Assembly (NCBI GenBank): GCA_032622095.1
Contig: CP136063.1
Location: 118,070,723-118,134,722, forward strand
DNA length: 64,000 bases
Direction of reading: 5' to 3'
Source: Siphonodentalium dalli
Lineage: Eukaryota; Mollusca; Scaphopoda; Gadilida; Siphonodentaliidae
Shown here: piece by piece, positions 57,901-63,900 of the stretch
How the letters are laid out: the number at the start of each line of letters is the position of its first letter
How positions within the stretch are numbered: position 1 is the stretch's first letter
Translations under genes and position numbers: made by a program
Notes under the pieces: model-generated
Database searches by the model: none
Told to the model about the DNA's origin: nothing
What the model saw: only the letters and a program-made list of their open reading frames with translations

Positions 57901-60900
57901 ATTCTTTGATGGGAAAAATGGTTCAGAGAGATTATTGGCAGTTCAGTGTGACAATGGAGACAAAAACACTAACCTGATAGCGTGTGCTCGTTACTGTGTA
58001 CAGGACGCCTACCAGGATTATGGTAGACAGGATGTTAGTTACTACATCGTATTTATAATCCATCTTCCAAGGATAACATGCAGCTCCTTCGGAGGATTTC
58101 AGGTGAGATGTACATTTTATATTTCTTATGCCCTCAAATTAATTTTCAAAGTTATTCTTCGGGCCTCTTTTAGCCATCCCAAAATTAGTGCATCTAACAA
58201 AGAGCAGCTATTTTCATCATTAGCATTCAAATTACAAAGGTATTAAACTCATTTTCCCACAGGGATAGAGTGAAAGACAAACACTGGAATGCATTTTTAG
58301 CTATCTGTTTAGGAAAAAACATAATTAGATTACAGGAAGCCGAACAATAAAGTGTAGGAGTAATAAATGTGTACTACACAAACATAGTGTGAGTGAAAAA
58401 AATGTCGTAGCACAATAACCGCCTATATGCTGCCAATGCAAAGACATTACGCCTCAGTTTGTTCCAAAAGGGATGGAGGGTTTTCAAGAAAAGCATTCAC
58501 CTTCTGTGGCTATTTATTGAAAAGGAAGTATAACTCAACCCGCTTCGCAATCCCTGCCAGCAAAGATATAGTTCCCCTGTTTTTTGCTTGGGAATTATTC
58601 CAATGGATTCATAAACTTTTATATTATTCTTGCCATGTATAGAGGTGCCATGATTATTGATTTTGATATCCGCGATAATCAGTCATCAATAATCGACTAT
58701 AATCGTATCTAATATTAATGACATCAGTGGAAGTATTATATGTAACATGGCATATTGGCCAGGTTTTGTTAACTGCTGTCGCTGGTTGTTTCTCAGGCAT
58801 CGGCTGATGTAATTGTTAAATTACATTACATTACCACAGTTAATGACTCTCTCACTGAGAGCTTTACAATGAATGGCAAAAAGCCATATTTCCGACTAAA
58901 TCCTGAAAAGTTACCCATAATTCTGCTGTGGTATTGGAGTCGATTATTCATGGCATTACTGTAAGAGGATAACTTGTGGCATTCCTGCATTAACTCGTTC
59001 TCTGATATTTTCTCATCAGGGAGGTGACTGGCATTCACTACATATTGATGACCTCCACCCGCCAGACTCAGAAATCCCGACACTACAGCACTTAAGAAAT
59101 TTTTCAGTGGCGGAACTGATTAAAAAAGCTGTAGTCGTTAAATGTCCAGAAAGAACGTCTGAAAATCCTCCAATGGAAACAGAGGATGAAACAAGTGATA
59201 ATTTAACAACAGACATGTCCGAAGAGAACACCACTGAGAGCGATATGGAAGTGGTTTATAATCGTCGGCCTGATCAACGTGGTGATGCTCTCACAGCAAG
59301 TCCTTCTAAAGATGAAAATATAGATGAGCGTTGGAGATTTGATCTAATGGCTTTAATTAGGAAGTGTTTACAAGCTGCCATCGGCCTCATACAACATAAT
59401 AATGAGGAAGCAGCTAACAGGTCCACTGATATACTAGATCTCATGTATAGGATATTCCAACCAGATGTACATGGTGAGTATTTGTACCACATCCGTTACT
59501 GTATTCGGTAAATGCACTTGTTTCTACAGCAATTTGAAGAGCTCTGAATGTTACTTAAATTGGATTAATACATATAGAGTTGCACTTATGTTTATGAATG
59601 TTCATGTTTTATGAGTCTTATTTCCCATGTAATAACTATAAACATTTATCAAATATAAGCGATTAAATATTCCACTTTAGTTGAAGATAAGAGATTATTG
59701 AGCTATTGGAAGATCGAGTGCTATTTTCTTGTGTTTATACTCAACTTAATTGACTGAACTTCTATAATTATCGAGTATCGATTAGCCGTGGGCGTCATCA
59801 TACAACGTTCAGGTTACATGATATTGTATTGATGTCTAGGGTATCAGCTGCTAATTCATGTGAACCGTCACAAAAGATCAGGGGCTGAGAATATGTCCGA
59901 CTTTGAAATTCCAACTGCCCTCCCTTGAACCAGACCAATATTTCTTAGACCAGGAATTTCACACTCTAGTTAAATCCCCTTGGGTTGGGATTTTCCAAAT
60001 TTTTGAAATTTCTAATTTAAAACCTCTCTATTTTTGGAATATTTCCATGCCATTTCATTCCATAAAAAGTGACCCAATGTAGGATAATATTCTTGTTTTG
60101 GACTAAAAACAATAGATTTAACACTAAATACAGGTTTGAAAATAAAAATTTCAGCCTATTTTATGTCTGAAAATTATAACTAATGTTATGTCAGTCATGA
60201 TAATTCTTGTCATAGTTGGTAGTGGATGATGTAGTAATATCTTTGCAGCATGCACACATGTATGATACTGAACCTGATTTACGTTAATAGAGAGTAATCA
60301 ATTGGTTTCGATGATTACCTCAAATAATACACAAGGGAGCCAGCCCTGGTAAAACCCGAGTGAGCGGAGTGAACGAGGGTTTTACCAATAGGACCGGATC
60401 CCCGAGTGAATTATGTCACATTATCATCGAAACCAATTGATTATTCTGTTTATTGCACACTTGCCATCACTAAAAAGAGCTAATTCTAAAGATAATATAT
60501 TTCACAATATTTTCCCTGATCAGCTGATTGCATGTGCTCACCGCAGGTGTGGTATTCATGATTATCACTTTTAATTCACCGAGAAATCCTTGTAAATCAC
60601 GGTTAAGTATGTATAATAAGATGTGATAATTTCCAGGAGAGAGGAGAGAATTTCAGAATAACTTGATGCTTCATGTTGAGAAACTGTTGACCGAGAAGGA
60701 GGAGAAAAAAGGGAGTGTTGATAACAGCAGGAAATGGCTTCAAAGAGAGGCTACAAAGGGAGATAATATCAACCAAGCTGGAACCTTCAGGTTGGTACTT
60801 TAACCCTTTCTATACTGAATGAATTCTCCCGCCCAGTTATAAAAGTATATATTGGAATTGTCTATTATTTATATGGAGGGATGTTCAGGAAAATAATAGC

Positions 60901-63900
60901 AGATGATAGATTATCTGAACATTTCTTAGGGAACCAACTAGTCGTCAGTGAGTAGTTAGTTAAGAAAGAGTTAATTTTCAAAAGCCTAATGTTTTAGTCA
61001 ATAGTGGATGTTATATTAATATAAGATAAGATAGATAAAATAAGATAGATAAGATCAATTTTATTGAAAAGTCGGAGGTATAACATTATACAAACACAAG
61101 CTCTGAAGAGCTTTTGACCTGTAAAACAAATACATATGTAAATTAAACACGTACACATTATTAACATATCAATTTTATACAAGTTAAAATATGTTATCCT
61201 AGTTAAAAAATACCTAACTGTAAAATTTTGATTTATTGAGTAATAAAAAAAAACAGCAGCAAAAAATCAGTAGGCCTATAATTTAAATTGCCACTTCCAG
61301 TAATAGGCAAAAAATTGAAATTGCCTTCCTTGCCAACTTTAACACTCAGATATGGCCTGGAGTTTTTCAGTCTCGGATGTCACCAGTGACACAGCGTAAC
61401 CACAGTGGATTATCACTCTACGAACCCTCCAAGTTCACATCCGTCTATATATTCATTACGAAAATGAGTTCCATGCATATTCTAGCTTATTTACTCTATT
61501 CACGTTGTTGCAGAAGATATATTGCACAAATCACATCAATATGGTTAGATAGTTAATACAAAATTCATTGACAATCTTTTATCGTCCTGAGATTTCCCAT
61601 TCATTATGGCTACTGATTTAAACATTACACGTCTTCACTACTGATACACTTGAGACAATGTTTCGATTTGACATACAATGCGATTCAGATATAGTAGAGT
61701 AGTAATATGCTACCAATTAAAGTGCTCGATAGTTATGTGAATTGTCATATTAGATTGTTATATTTTCTTTAATTATAGGAGATCATATACAAAACACATA
61801 GAATCAAAGTTGACACCAGCGCTGGCAGCAGTTATTGCCTTCATAGACACAAACTTAAATCTGGATTTCATAATGAAAGAAGGTGTATCATGGGATACAA
61901 TTTTATGGCACAAAATGTTCTCGGATCCGAAAGCGAGCAGTGTTCCTGTTTCCTACCTTCTGTCTCCAGAGCGACAAGAAGAAATACAGGAGGTTATAGT
62001 TCACTACACAGGCTACAGTGGCAATCAGTTTTCAGCATCATTCCCATTTTCATGGCTGATTTACCAAGAAGTTTCCAACATTCTCAAGACATACATTCAA
62101 CATGAAGGTTTGTTGATAAATGTTTCTGTATGAATATCAACATTTGTGATTGCCCAGCTATTGAGGGGACCGGGTGTACCCAACAAAAACGATCAAATTT
62201 CATCGAATGTTTTCATTTGAACCAGTGTTTGAACAAAATCATTTTTGTTGCCATATTAATTTTAGTGTCCTAAATCTAAACAGGTATGAACACCTCAAGA
62301 ACAGTAAGTTTCCCCTGTTTGTTTTGAGGATATCTTCAGATGTGGTAATCATAATACATGTACAATGAAACTTTGGGAAGATAACCTGTTATATTTGACC
62401 AACATAACTATGGACAAATAAATACAAATTCTGGCTCCTCTGGCACCTCTCTCATCACTGAAAGGTTTTTTAAAAAGCCTCGTCAAACATTTTTAGCTCA
62501 ACTTCACCAAGTAAACTTTGAGATATTGCTATGAGCTGGCACCCGTTGTCCGTGTATGCATCCATGATCTGTCAACAATTTCCGTTAGCACACCCTACAG
62601 GTCACATCTTCTTTAGATGTGAGCTTTCAAATTTTACCAAATGTTTTTTTTAAACATGGCCACCAGTGGCCGTCATGGATTTTTGTCACTTTACTATATA
62701 TATATATCTCTTCATGTTGACATCTAGTATTACTCAGACATTTCAACTTTGTGCATTCCTAATCACTCAATTGACTAACACAGAAAATTATTCCCCCTAA
62801 AAGTTGAGCTACAATTTCATTGACACTTTCATTCTTGCTTTGCAGTGAAATAGCTCTAAACGGCTGAAAAATAAACAGCGTATCAATCGCTTGTACCAGT
62901 GAAGAAATATGATTTTGTTATTTGCTTTTGCATATTTATCTTTATAAGCATTACTACTGGCAATTCATGGTCATGCGTTCTAACAGATAGAATATACCAT
63001 GAAGCCACAGGACTATTTCAAATTAATTATATGCATTTTCGTTAATTACTGGTAAACTGTGACTGATAATGGAAATTTGTTCTCTGTGTAATTATTTATA
63101 TTAAATTTGCATATCAAGACACTTTTGGCGAAAATTAATGGAGAAGGAAAAGGGGGCTATTTTGTTATGCGGAAGCATAGCTTCTTTCATTGAAGGTAGT
63201 CTGTTGGCAATCAGCTGATTGGTTTTCGAAATAACGAAAATGCATATTATGAAAAAATTCTCTCATTACAATAACTGATATTCTACTCATGGCAGTGCTT
63301 GCAGCAAACAATTTTGGTTTCCGACCGATAATACCAGTTTGGATTATTTGATCTTAATCAATCTTATCAACTTAAAATTTGCCTGATTTCATATAATTTT
63401 GATTTCCTATCGATAACTCCAGATTGGATTAATTGATCTGAACCAAAGTTGGTATGTGTGTTTATCAGCCAAAAATACAGGCCAAGTTAAAATATGATTT
63501 CGTTCATTTATTATTACATGAATTACAGTCCTTTTTCATCTTAATTCACCTGATTTAATAACAGATTACAAATAAACTAACGGGCATATTTAGCCATGCC
63601 CCAGCCATGCTCTTGTTTGGTGTTGAAGTACAAAAGCATTGTTTTAAATATCACATTTATTGTTATTACAGAGATCTTTTTGTTGATGATGATATTTCGA
63701 GCGCCTGTCAATCAATAATACATCAATTTCATTTTCAATTTTAATGTAGGTCAGACTGAGGCAGACGCTGATGAGATTTTGGAGAACACACCCATAGGTC
63801 AGGCTATAGAAGGACTAGAATTGGATAGCAAGGACGGAGAAGAGCTTATCAAGTGTTACATAGAAGACTTTATATCAATGTCTTACAGAGTTCTCAGTGA